Shown one piece after another: positions 45,562 to 54,382 of a stretch of 64,000 nucleotides of DNA. Made by a program: the position numbers and the translations under genes. Every line of letters starts with the position of its first letter. Within the stretch, counting starts at the first letter, position 1. The notes below the pieces were generated by a model. The model did no database searches. It had not been told where the DNA came from and saw nothing but the letters and a program-made list of their open reading frames with translations. Origin of the DNA: Sphingomonas gilva (GTDB lineage: Bacteria > Pseudomonadota > Alphaproteobacteria > Sphingomonadales > Sphingomonadaceae); NCBI RefSeq assembly GCF_003515075.1, contig NZ_QWLV01000009.1, positions 1 to 64,000 of the forward strand. Reading direction: 5' to 3'.

Positions 45562-46301
45562 GGCAGGGCCGGCCGAGCCTCGCGCCGCAGCCAGCGGCCG
45601 AGCAGGACAAGCGCCGCGGCGAGATAGAGCCCCGCGGCGGGCGCCCACATGATCAGCCCGGCGAGCTGCTGATCCTCGAGCGGCGAGAACCCCCAGAGCT
45701 GCGGCCCGACCAGATGCGGCGCGTAGAGCGGGCCGCCGCTGAAGGTGATCAGCGCGCCCAGCAGCCCCATCTGCACCATCGTCGCCAGCAGCGCGCCGAC
45801 GCCCGCGAGCGCGGGCGAGCGACGGAGCGCGGCCCAGAAGCCGAACGCACTGCCGAGCAAGGTCGCCTGCATCAGCCAATAGGCCGCATCGCCCGACAGC
45901 GCCCAGGCGTAGATGGGCGGCGCATGCCACAGCCAGAAGACCAGCGCATGCAGCGCGGTCCAGGTCGCCAGCCCGCCCGCCGGCCGGATCCGCTCGGACG
46001 CGAACGCCAGGACGATCAGCGGCGCGGCAACCGCGGTCAGCGCCACGTGATGCACCACGCGTGCCGCGAAGAGGGCCGAGGTCAGCGCACAGAAGGGCGA
46101 GATAAAGAGGATCGCCAGCAGCGCGATGGCCGCGGCGAAACGGTGCCGCCGATGACGCGCCTCCCCCGCGCGCCACGCATAAATTCCTCCCGCCGCGACG
46201 AGCGCGAGCAGCAGCAGCGGATCGAAATTCCAGCGCGCGAGCAGCTCGGCCGGGGATGGCGCCGCGCCGCAATAGGGCGTCCAGGCCTGCGGCTCGTTCA
46301 T
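45558..46301 (-). CDS. ctaG: Cytochrome c oxidase assembly protein, CtaG (caa3) family
   Basis: The 247-aa membrane protein of the caa3_CtaG family has about seven helices. Family features include the N-terminal YCGAAPSPAELLARWNFDP, the helix LHALVFWLWHAPPIYAWALS, the Met-rich ATMVQMGLLGALITFSGGPLYAPH, and SPLEDQQLAGLIMWAPAAGLY. It assists copper-centre assembly of caa3-type oxidase, matching the coxB/coxA-C genes encoded 2 kb away. It is coupled to the downstream b561 gene (ATGA). The promoter region is shared with divergent gcd. Confidence 0.92.
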   Translation of the reverse strand: MNEPQAWTPYCGAAPSPAELLARWNFDPLLLLALVAAGGIYAWRAGEARHRRHRFAAAIALLAILFISPFCALTSALFAARVVHHVALTAVAAPLIVLAFASERIRPAGGLATWTALHALVFWLWHAPPIYAWALSGDAAYWLMQATLLGSAFGFWAALRRSPALAGVGALLATMVQMGLLGALITFSGGPLYAPHLVGPQLWGFSPLEDQQLAGLIMWAPAAGLYLAAALVLLGRWLRREARPALP

Positions 46302-46333
46302 GAGGCGGCGTTCCTCCCGTTCCGTACCACTTC

Positions 46334-46360
46334 GGAACCGATCGGCGACGGGTCTGTTCC
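46334..46360. promoter_or_regulatory. Bidirectional EcfG-type promoter candidate between ctaG and gcd
   Basis: Plus: GGAAC (46334-46338), N16, TGTT (46355-46358), predicting a start about 20 bases before the gcd ATG with its SD AGGGAGAG retained. Minus: GGAAC (46360-46356), N16, GGTT (46339-46336), placed about 35 bases before the ctaG ATG. Again two promoters share one inverted repeat. Confidence 0.5.
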
Positions 46361-46383
46361 CTCTTCACACAGGGAGAGTCTCC

Positions 46384-48789
46384 ATGGCGCATGCGGAAGC
46401 TGCCCGGCCGCGCAACCGTTCGCTGGTGCTGATGCTGCTCGGCGGTCTGTTCGGCCTGATCGGGATCGCGCTGGTGATCGGCGGCGTCTGGCTCGCGCTG
46501 CTCGGCGGCTCGCCTTATTATCTCCTGGCCGGTCTGGGCCTGGTCGTTTCCGGGGCGTTGCTGTTCCGCGGTCGCCCGGCGGGCGCATGGACCTATCTCG
46601 CCGTCTGGCTGCTGACCATCGTCTGGGCGCTGTGGGAGGTGGGGCTCAACGGCTGGGCGCTGGTGCCGCGCGTGATCGCGCCGACGGTGCTGCTCATCCT
46701 CGTCCTGCTCGCGCTGCCGCTGCTCCGGCCCGAAAGATGGCGGTGGCGCACCGCGATCGGCGGCACGGTCGCGGTGATCCTGGTCGTGGCGCTGAGCGGG
46801 CTCGCAATCTCGCGCATCAACCAGCCCCATGTCGGCGCGCTGCCGCCACGGATCGCATCGACCGTCGCCGATCCGTCTCCGCTGCGTCCGGGCACCGATT
46901 GGCCGGCCTATGGCGGCAGCTATGCGGCGCAGCGTTTCTCTCCGCTCGCGCAGATCACGCCGACGAATGTCGGCAAGCTGCGCCGCGCCTGGGTTCATCA
47001 TACCCGCGACCTGCCGAGCGCGCGGGCGGCGGGCACCTACGGCGCGGAGACCACGCCGCTCAAGGTCGGCGACACGCTCTATCTCTGCTCCGCCAAGAAC
47101 ATCATGATCGCGCTCGACCCGGCGACGGGACGCGAGCGCTGGCGCTACGATCCCAAGGTATCGGACGAATGGATTCCCTACACCGCCGCCTGTCGCGGCG
47201 TGGCCTATTATGCCGTGCCCGATGCCGATCCGGCGAGCGCCTGCGCCGCGCGCATCGTCGAAGGCACGCTTGATGGGCGCATCATCGCCGTCGATGCGCG
47301 CACCGGCCGGCCATGCGCCGGCTTCGGCGCCGGCGGCCAGGTCGACATGAAGGCGGGCCTGGGCAGGGTGATCCCCGGCATGGTCTCGATCACCTCGCCG
47401 CCGACCATCGTGCGCGGCGTGATCGTCACCGGGCATCAGGTACTTGACGGCCAACGCCGGGACGCGCCCTCTGGCGTCATCCAGGGCTTCGATGCGGTGA
47501 CGGGCGCAAAGCGCTGGGCGTGGGACATGGTCAATCCCGATTGGATGGGCGATCCGCCCGCAGGCCAGACCTATGCCCGCGGCACGCCCAATATGTGGAC
47601 GATCGCCAGCGGCGACGAGGCGCTGGGCCTCGTCTACCTGCCGATGGGCAACTCGGCGGTCGATTATTGGAGCGGCAGCCGCCGACCGCAGGAGAATGAA
47701 TATGCGACGTCGCTGGTCGCGCTCGACGTGACGACGGGTCGGCCGCGCTGGCATTTCCAGGCGGTCCATATGGACGTGTGGGACTATGATTTCGGCGGGC
47801 AGGCGACCCTGGTCGATTTCCCTACCGCCGGCGGCGCGATCCCCGCCATGGTGCTGCCCAGTAAGCAGGGCGACATCTTCGTGCTCGACCGGCGCAACGG
47901 ACGGCCGCTGTTCCCGGTGCAGGAACGGCCGGTGCCGCGCACGGGCGTCGAACCGCAGCTGCGATCGCCGACCCAGCCCTTCTCCAGCTATCACACGCTC
48001 GCCTTCGACGATCTCGAGGAGCGCGACATGTGGGGCATGTCGCCGATCGATCAGATGGTCTGCCGCATTCAGTTCCGCCGCGCCGAATATCGTGGGCCGT
48101 ACACCCCGCCCGTCGCCGATCGCCGCTACATCCAGTATCCCGGCTATAATGGCGGCAGCGATTGGGGCGGCATCGCGGTCGATCCGGTGCGCGGGATCAT
48201 CGTCGCCAACTATAACGACATGCCCAATTACAATCGGCTGGTGCCGCGCGCGGAAGCTGAGAAGCTCGATTGGCAGCCGCGCGGGGCGGCGCGTGGCGGC
48301 AGCCTGGGCGGATCCGAAGGCGAGGGCGATCCACAGGTCGGCGCGCCTTATGCCATCGACGTCAACGCTGGCTGGCGGCTCCCCGCGACCGGCCTGTTGT
48401 GCAAGCAGCCGCCCTATGGCGGCATCCGCGCGATCGACCTGCGCACCGGCCGAACCATCTGGGATCGCCCGTTCGGTTCGGCCCGGCGCAACGGCCCCTT
48501 CGGCATTCCATCGATGCTGCCGCTGACCATCGGCACGCCCAACAATGGCGGCGCGGTGGTGACGGCGGGCGGGCTGATCTTCATCGCCGCCACCACCGAC
48601 AATATCCTGCGCGCGATCGACATTCGCACGGGCAAGACGGTGTGGGAGGATGCGCTGCCGGCGGGCGGGCAGGCGACGCCGATGACCTATGAAGCGAACG
48701 GCAGGCAATATGTCGTCGTGATGGCCGGCGGACACCACTTCATGGAAACGCCGGTGGGTGACGAACTGGTCGCCTACGCTCTCCCTTGA
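46384..48789 (+). CDS. gcd: Membrane-bound PQQ-dependent glucose/quinate/shikimate-type dehydrogenase
   Basis: The 801-aa protein has five N-terminal helices (residues about 15-145) that carry ubiquinone, then a periplasmic eight-bladed propeller that binds PQQ. Motifs: DWPAYGGSYAAQRFSPLAQI, CSAKNIMIALDPATGRERW, TPNMWTIASGDEALGLVYLP, HMDVWDYDFGGQATLVDFP, GGSDWGGIAVDPVRGIIVAN, and the W-motif GQATPMTYEANGRQYVV. It oxidises glucose or a related polyol in the periplasm and feeds electrons to the quinone pool. Its SD lies seven bases before the ATG. No PQQ synthesis genes are in the window. Confidence 0.94.
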   Translation: MAHAEAARPRNRSLVLMLLGGLFGLIGIALVIGGVWLALLGGSPYYLLAGLGLVVSGALLFRGRPAGAWTYLAVWLLTIVWALWEVGLNGWALVPRVIAPTVLLILVLLALPLLRPERWRWRTAIGGTVAVILVVALSGLAISRINQPHVGALPPRIASTVADPSPLRPGTDWPAYGGSYAAQRFSPLAQITPTNVGKLRRAWVHHTRDLPSARAAGTYGAETTPLKVGDTLYLCSAKNIMIALDPATGRERWRYDPKVSDEWIPYTAACRGVAYYAVPDADPASACAARIVEGTLDGRIIAVDARTGRPCAGFGAGGQVDMKAGLGRVIPGMVSITSPPTIVRGVIVTGHQVLDGQRRDAPSGVIQGFDAVTGAKRWAWDMVNPDWMGDPPAGQTYARGTPNMWTIASGDEALGLVYLPMGNSAVDYWSGSRRPQENEYATSLVALDVTTGRPRWHFQAVHMDVWDYDFGGQATLVDFPTAGGAIPAMVLPSKQGDIFVLDRRNGRPLFPVQERPVPRTGVEPQLRSPTQPFSSYHTLAFDDLEERDMWGMSPIDQMVCRIQFRRAEYRGPYTPPVADRRYIQYPGYNGGSDWGGIAVDPVRGIIVANYNDMPNYNRLVPRAEAEKLDWQPRGAARGGSLGGSEGEGDPQVGAPYAIDVNAGWRLPATGLLCKQPPYGGIRAIDLRTGRTIWDRPFGSARRNGPFGIPSMLPLTIGTPNNGGAVVTAGGLIFIAATTDNILRAIDIRTGKTVWEDALPAGGQATPMTYEANGRQYVVVMAGGHHFMETPVGDELVAYALP

Positions 48790-48817
48790 TCTCCGATCGC
48801 ACCACGCCAAGCGCGCC

Positions 48818-48843
48818 GGAACCTCTCGATCATACGGATCGTT
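48818..48843 (+). promoter_or_regulatory. EcfG-type promoter, full consensus
   Basis: GGAAC (48818-48822), N17, CGTT (48840-48843): an exact match to the GGAAC-N16/17-CGTT consensus of the alphaproteobacterial general-stress sigma factor. It implies a transcript start near 48850 and so excludes the GTG at 48847 as start codon of the next gene. Confidence 0.65.
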
Positions 48844-48864
48844 CTGGTGGCGAAAGGGTCTTTT

Positions 48865-49389
48865 GTGGCCGGTCAATCGCTTCCCGACGGTATCAGTTCG
48901 AAGAACCTCGAAGCTGCGAAGGGGTTGCGAAAGATCGCGAGCGCGCCGGTCTGGGTGCTGGGCGCGATCTTGCTGATCGCCCTGTCCGGGGTCCTTGGCG
49001 GCGGGAAGGCGGAGATCATGACGGCCTCCGCGCCTCGCGCAGACCTGACGGTCAAGATTCCGACGACGATGCGCAGCGGCATGTTCTTCGAGATGCAGAT
49101 TGACGCCGATGTCCGCTCCGACATCTCCGACCTAGTCATCGCGCTGCCGCCGGGGCTCTGGCACGAGATGACCATCAACACCATGATCCCCGCGCCCGAG
49201 AAGGAGAGCCATGAGGACGGCGCCTTCCGGTTTTCCTACGGTCCGTTCCGCGCCGGAGACAAGTTGAGCGTCAAGGTGGACGGTCAGCTCAACCCGGCGC
49301 TGACGGTCGGCACGCGCGGCCATGTCCGGCTGCTCGACGGCGACACGCCGATCACCGCGCTGCCCGTGACCATCCGGGTCTTTCCCTGA
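48865..49389 (+). CDS. Membrane-anchored periplasmic protein of unknown function
   Basis: The 174-aa product is counted from the GTG at 48865, which has AAAGGG six bases upstream. An earlier GTG at 48847 would lie at or before the predicted transcript start. One membrane helix (APVWVLGAILLIALSGVLGG, about residues 27-46) anchors a periplasmic beta-rich domain (LTVKIPTTMRSGMFFEMQID, HVRLLDGDTPITALPVTIRV). I do not recognise the family. Its stop and the next ATG share one base (TGATG), so it is coupled to the YetF-like gene. The exact EcfG promoter suggests stress induction. Confidence 0.75.
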   Translation: MAGQSLPDGISSKNLEAAKGLRKIASAPVWVLGAILLIALSGVLGGGKAEIMTASAPRADLTVKIPTTMRSGMFFEMQIDADVRSDISDLVIALPPGLWHEMTINTMIPAPEKESHEDGAFRFSYGPFRAGDKLSVKVDGQLNPALTVGTRGHVRLLDGDTPITALPVTIRVFP

Positions 49390-49874
49390 TGGACATCGTC
49401 CTCCGCGCGACCTTCATGTTCCTGGTCGTGTTCGCGCTGCTGCGCCTGCTCGGCAAGCGCGAGCTTGCGCAGATGACGCCGTTCGAGCTGGTCAGCCTGA
49501 TCGTCATCGGCGACCTGATCCAGCAAGGCATCACCCACAACGACTTCTCGGTCACCGGGGCGACGCTGGCGATCGCCACCTTCGCCTTCTGGAGCGTGCT
49601 GCTCGGCTGGATCACCTATCGCTGGCCGCGCGTGCGCGATGCGCTCGAAGGCACGCCGCGGGTCATCATCCGTCACGGCGAGCTGCTGAGGGACAATTTG
49701 CGCGGCAGCCGCATCACGCCGGGCGAGGTGGAATCGGAGATGCGCCTCGCGGGCATCGCGCGGATGGACGACGTCGCCTGGGCGATCGTCGAGCCGCAGG
49801 GCAAGATCAGCTTCATCGGCCGCGGGAAGGACGAAGGCGGGCAACCGCCTGCCGAGGATACGCAGGCCGGCTAG
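49389..49874 (+). CDS. YetF-like DUF421 membrane protein
   Basis: The 161-aa protein has two to three N-terminal helices (IVLRATFMFLVVFALLRLLG; GATLAIATFAFWSVLLGWIT) with the signature LLGKRELAQMTPFELVSLIV between. The DUF421/YetF cytoplasmic domain follows (PRVIIRHGELLRDNLRGSRI, EVESEMRLAGIARMDDVAWA). YetF-family proteins are often found in stress and sporulation settings. Their molecular role is not settled. It is coupled to the upstream membrane protein by TGATG. Its stop overlaps the convergent glycosyltransferase stop by four bases. Confidence 0.88.
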   Translation: MDIVLRATFMFLVVFALLRLLGKRELAQMTPFELVSLIVIGDLIQQGITHNDFSVTGATLAIATFAFWSVLLGWITYRWPRVRDALEGTPRVIIRHGELLRDNLRGSRITPGEVESEMRLAGIARMDDVAWAIVEPQGKISFIGRGKDEGGQPPAEDTQAG

Positions 49875-50914
49875 ACGCCGTCTGCGGATGCTCGACGGCG
49901 GGCTTCGGCCGCGATCGTCCGCCGGTATAGAGCAAGATATTCGTCGGCCATCCGCGCGACGCCGAACCGCTCCACTGCTGCGTGGCGCACCGCTGCGCGA
50001 TCGATGCCGCCGACGCGCGCGATCGCCTCGACGGCTTCGTCGACGCTGTCGACGAGAAATCCCGTCATGCCGTCCTCGATCAGCTCGGGCATGGCGCCGC
50101 GCCGCATGGCGATGACGGGCGTGCCGCAGGCCATCGCCTCGACCACCGACAGGCCGAACGGCTCGTCGAAGTTGATGAGGTGGAGGAGCGCCCTTGCCCG
50201 CCCGAGCGCGGCAAGCCGCGCGGCTCCGCCTGCGACGCCGTGATAGCGGATGACCTCGCCGTCTATCAGCGGCGCGACCTGGCGCACATGATAGTCCTCG
50301 TCCTGGACGATCCCGTACATGTGCAACCTGAGGCCGCTTGCGCGCGCGGCCGCGATGGCTTCTACCGGGCCCTTGTCGGGATGGATGCGGCCGAAGAAAA
50401 GGAGGTCCTCGCTTCCGGCGGAATCGAAGGGGAAGGTCTCGACCGCGATGCCGTGATGGATGGTCGCCGCATAACGCAGCGCCGGATGGCGGTCCGCGGC
50501 GCTGATCGCGACATAGCTCACCCGGTCCTGATAGGGCAGGTACATCGGCAGAATCCGATCCGAGGAGAAGCCGTGGATCGTCGTCACGATCGGCGTCCCG
50601 GTCAGATTGGCGAAGGCGTGCGCCGGAAAATCGGCCTGGTTGTGGATGAGATCGAAGCGGTCCGCCTGCTCGAACAGATGCGCCAGGTGGCGGAACTCCC
50701 ACACCTTGGCGTCGATCTGCGGATCCTCGTTATAGGGCGCGGGGACTACGCCATCGAGCCGCGCGGCGGTGACGCTGTCGAGCGTCGCGAACAGGGTCAC
50801 ATCGACCCCGCGAGCGAAGAGCGCCTCGGTAAGCAGGCTCGTTACCAGCTCCCAGGGGCCGTAATGCCGTGGCGGCGTGCGCCAGGCGATCGGCGCGAGC
50901 ATGGCGATCCGCAT
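49871..50914 (-). CDS. Glycosyltransferase family 4 protein
   Basis: The 347-aa GT-B enzyme has an N-terminal acceptor domain (MRIAMLAPIAWRTPPRHYGP) with IVTTIHGFSSDR and VAISAADRH. The C-terminal donor domain has LLFFGRIHPDKGP and the EX7E-type motif in LINFDEPFGLSVVEAMACGT, followed by GTPVIAMRRGAMPELI. It uses an NDP-sugar; acceptor unknown. Being last in a run with a GH13 enzyme (TGATG junction), it may work on glucosyl or trehalose-like solutes, which is inference from the neighbours only. Confidence 0.92.
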   Translation of the reverse strand: MRIAMLAPIAWRTPPRHYGPWELVTSLLTEALFARGVDVTLFATLDSVTAARLDGVVPAPYNEDPQIDAKVWEFRHLAHLFEQADRFDLIHNQADFPAHAFANLTGTPIVTTIHGFSSDRILPMYLPYQDRVSYVAISAADRHPALRYAATIHHGIAVETFPFDSAGSEDLLFFGRIHPDKGPVEAIAAARASGLRLHMYGIVQDEDYHVRQVAPLIDGEVIRYHGVAGGAARLAALGRARALLHLINFDEPFGLSVVEAMACGTPVIAMRRGAMPELIEDGMTGFLVDSVDEAVEAIARVGGIDRAAVRHAAVERFGVARMADEYLALYRRTIAAEARRRASADGV

Positions 50915-52506
50915 CAGCCGCCGTCCTCGATCACGACGATCCTGCCTTCATGGCCCGCCAGCTCCGCATCCGTCGTTCGCCCGGGACATGTGGACGCCAG
51001 CACCTCGCGAGCGATGGTTCCGGGTGCGACCGGGAGGCGATGCGTTTCCGCACCGAAGTTGAGCGCGACGAGAAGCCGCTCGTCGCTATGTCGCCGTTCA
51101 TAGGCGAGGACATGATCGTCCGCATCAAGCAGCGTAAGGCCTCCGATCGACAGGGAGGAATGCGCACGACGCAATCGCAGCAGCGTGCGGTAGAGCGCAA
51201 GCATCGAACTCGGATCGCGGCTCTGGGCCGCCACGTTGCGGTCGGGCCAGTCGGCGTTGAGCGGAAGCCAGGGCTCGACGGTGCTGAAGCCGGCGTGCGG
51301 TGAGGCGTCCCATGGTATCGGCGTCCGCGCGCGATCGCGGCCGATCCCGAGCCCCGGCTGGCGCAGGCCCTGCGGGTCGCGAACCCGGTCGGGCGGGATC
51401 GCGACCTCGCCGATCCCGAGCTCGTCCCCCTGATAAAGCGTAGGCGTGCCGCGCAGCGTCAGCAGCAGCATCGCGGCGACGCGGGCTTTCGCCTCGCCGA
51501 CCCGGGCGGCGATCCGCGGCGCGTCATGGCTGCCCATCACCCAGTTGGGCCAGCCGAACGCGGGGAGCGAGGCCTCATAATCCGCAATGACCCGCCACAA
51601 TGTGCGCGCATCCCAGGCATTTTCGATCAGCTGGAAGTTGAAGGGCAAATGGACCTGCGGCCGTTCGGCGGTGCCGTACCACCGCGCGTGGCGGTCATTG
51701 GGCAGGAATATCTCGCCGATGAGGACGCGGTCGCCATAATTGTCGGCAAGCGCGCGAAAATCGGCCGAGATGGCGTGCGCTTCGGGTTGATCGGTCGAAT
51801 GTAGCTGGAGCACGCGATCGCGCTCGGTGCGGTCGGGCGTCCAATCGGGGTTGGGCGGATTGTCCTCGAACCGTTCGGATTTGACGATGTGCCACAGCAC
51901 ATCGATCCGGAATCCGTCGACGCCCCGGTCCATCCAGAAGCGCAGGACATCCATCATCGCCGCGCGCATGTCCGGATTGCGCCAATTGAGATCCGGCTGC
52001 TCCTTCAGAAAGGCGTGGAGATAATATTGACCGGTCGCCTCGTCCCACTCCCAGGCGGACCCGCCGAAGTCGCTGATCCAGTTATTGGGGAGACCGCCGC
52101 CGGGCGCGGCGTCACGCCAGATATACCAGTCCCGCTTGGCATTATCGCGCGCGCTGCGGCTTTCGCGAAACCATGGATGCTGATCGGAACTGTGGTTCGG
52201 CACGAAGTCCAGGATCAATCTCAGGCCGCGTCGGTGCACTGCCGCGAGCAACCGGTCGAAAGCGGCGAGATCGCCGAATATCGGCTCGATCCCGCAATAA
52301 TCGGCGACGTCATAGCCGAAGTCGGCCATCGGCGACGGGAAGATGGGAGACAGCCAGATCGCGTCGACGCCCAGGTCGACGATATGATCCAGCTGCCGCT
52401 CGATCCCCGCCAGATCGCCGATCCCGTCCCCGTCGCTATCCTGGAACGACCGTGGATAGATCTGATAGATCACCCCGCGTTCCCACCACGGCGCCGCGCT
52501 CGACAT
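50914..52506 (-). CDS. GH13 alpha-glucosidase / alpha-amylase family enzyme
   Basis: The 530-aa protein, counted from MSSAAPWWERGVIYQ, lacks a signal peptide and is thus cytoplasmic. GH13 regions are intact: LDFVPNHSSDQHPW (region I), DGFRIDVLWH (nucleophile Asp), LIGEIFLP (acid/base Glu) and VMGSHDAPR (transition-state Asp, with Ser replacing the usual Asn). The QYYLHAFLKEQPDLNWRN stretch is typical of oligo-1,6- and alpha-glucosidases. It hydrolyses or transfers alpha-glucosyl units. It lies between nnrD and the glycosyltransferase in one leftward operon. Confidence 0.93.
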   Translation of the reverse strand: MSSAAPWWERGVIYQIYPRSFQDSDGDGIGDLAGIERQLDHIVDLGVDAIWLSPIFPSPMADFGYDVADYCGIEPIFGDLAAFDRLLAAVHRRGLRLILDFVPNHSSDQHPWFRESRSARDNAKRDWYIWRDAAPGGGLPNNWISDFGGSAWEWDEATGQYYLHAFLKEQPDLNWRNPDMRAAMMDVLRFWMDRGVDGFRIDVLWHIVKSERFEDNPPNPDWTPDRTERDRVLQLHSTDQPEAHAISADFRALADNYGDRVLIGEIFLPNDRHARWYGTAERPQVHLPFNFQLIENAWDARTLWRVIADYEASLPAFGWPNWVMGSHDAPRIAARVGEAKARVAAMLLLTLRGTPTLYQGDELGIGEVAIPPDRVRDPQGLRQPGLGIGRDRARTPIPWDASPHAGFSTVEPWLPLNADWPDRNVAAQSRDPSSMLALYRTLLRLRRAHSSLSIGGLTLLDADDHVLAYERRHSDERLLVALNFGAETHRLPVAPGTIAREVLASTCPGRTTDAELAGHEGRIVVIEDGG

Positions 52507-52511
52507 CAACT

Positions 52512-53447
52512 TCAACCCCGCCCGGCCGGTTCGGTGTCGCCCGTGCCGGGAGCGTGACGAGGGGAGGCCGCCTCGATCAGCCGGGGGAGCGGCGGCAACA
52601 GCTCTCGGGCGAGGAAACCGAGCGCGCCGATGCGCTCCGCCGCGACTCGCCCAGCCTGGGCGTGCAGCCACACCGCCCAGCCAGCGGCGGCCGCGGCCGT
52701 CATGCCGCGTGCGAGCAGCCCGGCGGCGATCCCAGCCAGGACGTCGCCGGATCCTGCGGTGCCCAGGCCCGCGACGCCGCCTTCATAGGCGATCAAGCCT
52801 CCGCCGGGCTCCGCGATCAGCGTTCGGCTGTCCTTGAGCATCACCACCGCGCCAAAACGATCCGCCGCCTCCCGCGCGACGCGCTCTGCATCGGATGCGA
52901 TCCGATCGCGCTCTATCCCGAGCAGTCTGGCGAGCTCGCCGTGGTGCGGGGTCATCACCGCGCGCCCGCCAAGACAATGAAGCAGGCCGGGCTGCGAACG
53001 GCAGGAGGTGAGCGCGCCCGCATCGAGCAGCACCGCCGCTTCGTCTCCAAGCGCCCGGCATGCCGCACCGACCAGACCGGCGGTCTGGTCGCGCTCCGCC
53101 ATGCCGGGCCCGATGACCAGGGCGTCGCACGCCGCCGCCCTCTCCGCGAGCGGGCCCGCGGCGTCGGCTGCGATCTCACCCGTATCGTCGACGGTTAGGC
53201 CGATCACCGCCGCTTCGGGGAAGTTGACGCCGAGCATGGTCGCCGCTTCGCCGACCGTCGCCAGCTGCGCCTTGCCCGCACCCGCACGCAGCGCCGCGGT
53301 GCCCGTCAGCAGCAACGCGCCCGGAACGAGGCGTGATCCTCCCACCGCGAGCACGCGGCCACGTTCGTGCTTGTCCTGTCCCTCGCCGATCGGCGGAAGC
53401 GGGTTGGCCGCGCGCCACGCCGCATCCAGCGGAAACGCCCGGCTCAT
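52512..53447 (-). CDS. nnrD: ADP/ATP-dependent NAD(P)H-hydrate dehydratase
   Basis: The 311-aa ribokinase-fold protein corresponds to the YjeF C-terminal domain alone. Motifs: GRVLAVGGSRLVPGALLLTG, ALVIGPGMAERD, AVMTPHHGELARLLG, VVMLKDSRTLIAEPGG and the anion-hole GLGTAGSGDVLAGIAAGLLA with catalytic Asp. It repairs hydrated NAD(P)H, damage that increases with heat and acidity. The N-terminal epimerase domain is not in this gene. The ATG overlaps the histidine-phosphatase stop by four bases, so its expression is tied to that run. Confidence 0.93.
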   Translation of the reverse strand: MSRAFPLDAAWRAANPLPPIGEGQDKHERGRVLAVGGSRLVPGALLLTGTAALRAGAGKAQLATVGEAATMLGVNFPEAAVIGLTVDDTGEIAADAAGPLAERAAACDALVIGPGMAERDQTAGLVGAACRALGDEAAVLLDAGALTSCRSQPGLLHCLGGRAVMTPHHGELARLLGIERDRIASDAERVAREAADRFGAVVMLKDSRTLIAEPGGGLIAYEGGVAGLGTAGSGDVLAGIAAGLLARGMTAAAAAGWAVWLHAQAGRVAAERIGALGFLARELLPPLPRLIEAASPRHAPGTGDTEPAGRG

Positions 53448-54208
53448 CCGCGCGCAGCGACAGGCGAGTCGGCGGCGTCGGTCACAGGCACTGCCTCCTC
53501 CTCGACGGGAAGGGTGTAATTGTAGCGCACCAGCTTGAGACAGCCGGAACGCCCGGCGCGTTCATCGAAGACATATTCCGTAACCGAGCAGTTGGCGACG
53601 TCGCCAGCGCCATCGATCGCCAGGATCTTACTCTCGTCCAGATTCTCCACGATGTAGCGCAGGCACAGGACCACGACCTGGTGGGCGACGATGAGCACCC
53701 GTCGTCCGGCATAATGCAGGCTGACCGTATCGAGCAGGGATCGCAGCCGCAGGATCACGTCGCACCAGCTCTCGCCGCCGGGCGGTCGATGGTAGAATTT
53801 TCCGAGGATACGGCGAAAATCCGCCTGGTCGGGAAACGCGCTCGCTACACCCATCGTGGTCAGCCCATCGAGAATGCCGAATTCCTTTTCACGCAAGCGT
53901 TCGTCGACGCACAACGGCTCGTCGGCGTCGACACCGCCGGAATCGCGAATCAACTGCGCGGTCCGCACCGCGCGGGCATAGGGCGACACGAGCACCGCGT
54001 CCGGTCGCTGATCGGGCGACATGTCGGCGAACCAGCGGCCCAACGCGCGAGACTGCGTCTCGCCAAGCGGGGAGAGCGGAACGTCCACATCGCGCCCGCT
54101 GAGCGCAATGCGCTCCAGCCGCTGGGCATGCGCCGCGTCGCGCGCGACATTGCCGGCGCTTTGGCCATGGCGAACGATCCACAATGTCGCAGGCCAGCGT
54201 TGCGCCAT
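53444..54208 (-). CDS. Histidine phosphatase family protein
   Basis: The 254-aa phosphoglycerate-mutase-like protein has the phospho-His in LWIVRHGQSAGNVARD, the arginine in VLVSPYARAVRTAQLI, the acid/base Glu region around ERLREKEFGILDG, and the second catalytic His in RVLIVAHQVVVLCLRYI. Substrate is unknown; sugar phosphates or nucleotide sugars are possible given the neighbours. Its ATG overlaps the stop of a small upstream ORF as ATGA. It is the first large gene of the leftward operon with nnrD, GH13 and GT4. Confidence 0.88.
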   Translation of the reverse strand: MAQRWPATLWIVRHGQSAGNVARDAAHAQRLERIALSGRDVDVPLSPLGETQSRALGRWFADMSPDQRPDAVLVSPYARAVRTAQLIRDSGGVDADEPLCVDERLREKEFGILDGLTTMGVASAFPDQADFRRILGKFYHRPPGGESWCDVILRLRSLLDTVSLHYAGRRVLIVAHQVVVLCLRYIVENLDESKILAIDGAGDVANCSVTEYVFDERAGRSGCLKLVRYNYTLPVEEEAVPVTDAADSPVAARG

Positions 54209-54294
54209 CAGCCTATCGCCGGAATGCGATCAGCGCGGCGGGCATTCGCGTCGGCACGCTGCGTGTGATCGAGCTTCCGGGCGCTGTCGACCAT
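54208..54294 (-). CDS. Possible 28-aa leader ORF
   Basis: ATG at 54294 with SD AAGGA eight bases upstream; the product MVDSARKLDHTQRADANARR... ends with a stop overlapping the phosphatase ATG (ATGA). The frame is also open upstream to a TTG at 54465, but with no SD. It may couple translation of the operon or be a short peptide. No homology is recognised. Confidence 0.35.
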   Translation of the reverse strand: MVDSARKLDHTQRADANARRADRIPAIG

Positions 54295-54357
54295 GGTGTC
54301 ATCCTTCTTCGTCGGTGAGGACAGCCGATCGGCCGCTTCTTTCCCGCACCTCGCTCC

Positions 54358-54382
54358 AACCAAGTCGGAGAACCGACGTTCC
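54358..54382 (-). promoter_or_regulatory. EcfG-type promoter candidate for the phosphatase-nnrD-GH13-GT4 operon
   Basis: On the minus strand: GGAAC (54382-54378), N16, GGTT (54361-54358), about 65 bases before the small ORF and 150 before the phosphatase ATG. It shares the GTT core but has G instead of C at the first -10 position. The rest of the 54295-54603 stretch has no recognisable gene. Confidence 0.45.

Noticed and set aside
44899-48876. Very long minus-strand frame (about 1325 codons)
   Set aside because: Only the last 220 codons (cytochrome b561) are real. The rest is antisense to gcd and in the wrong frame across ctaG.
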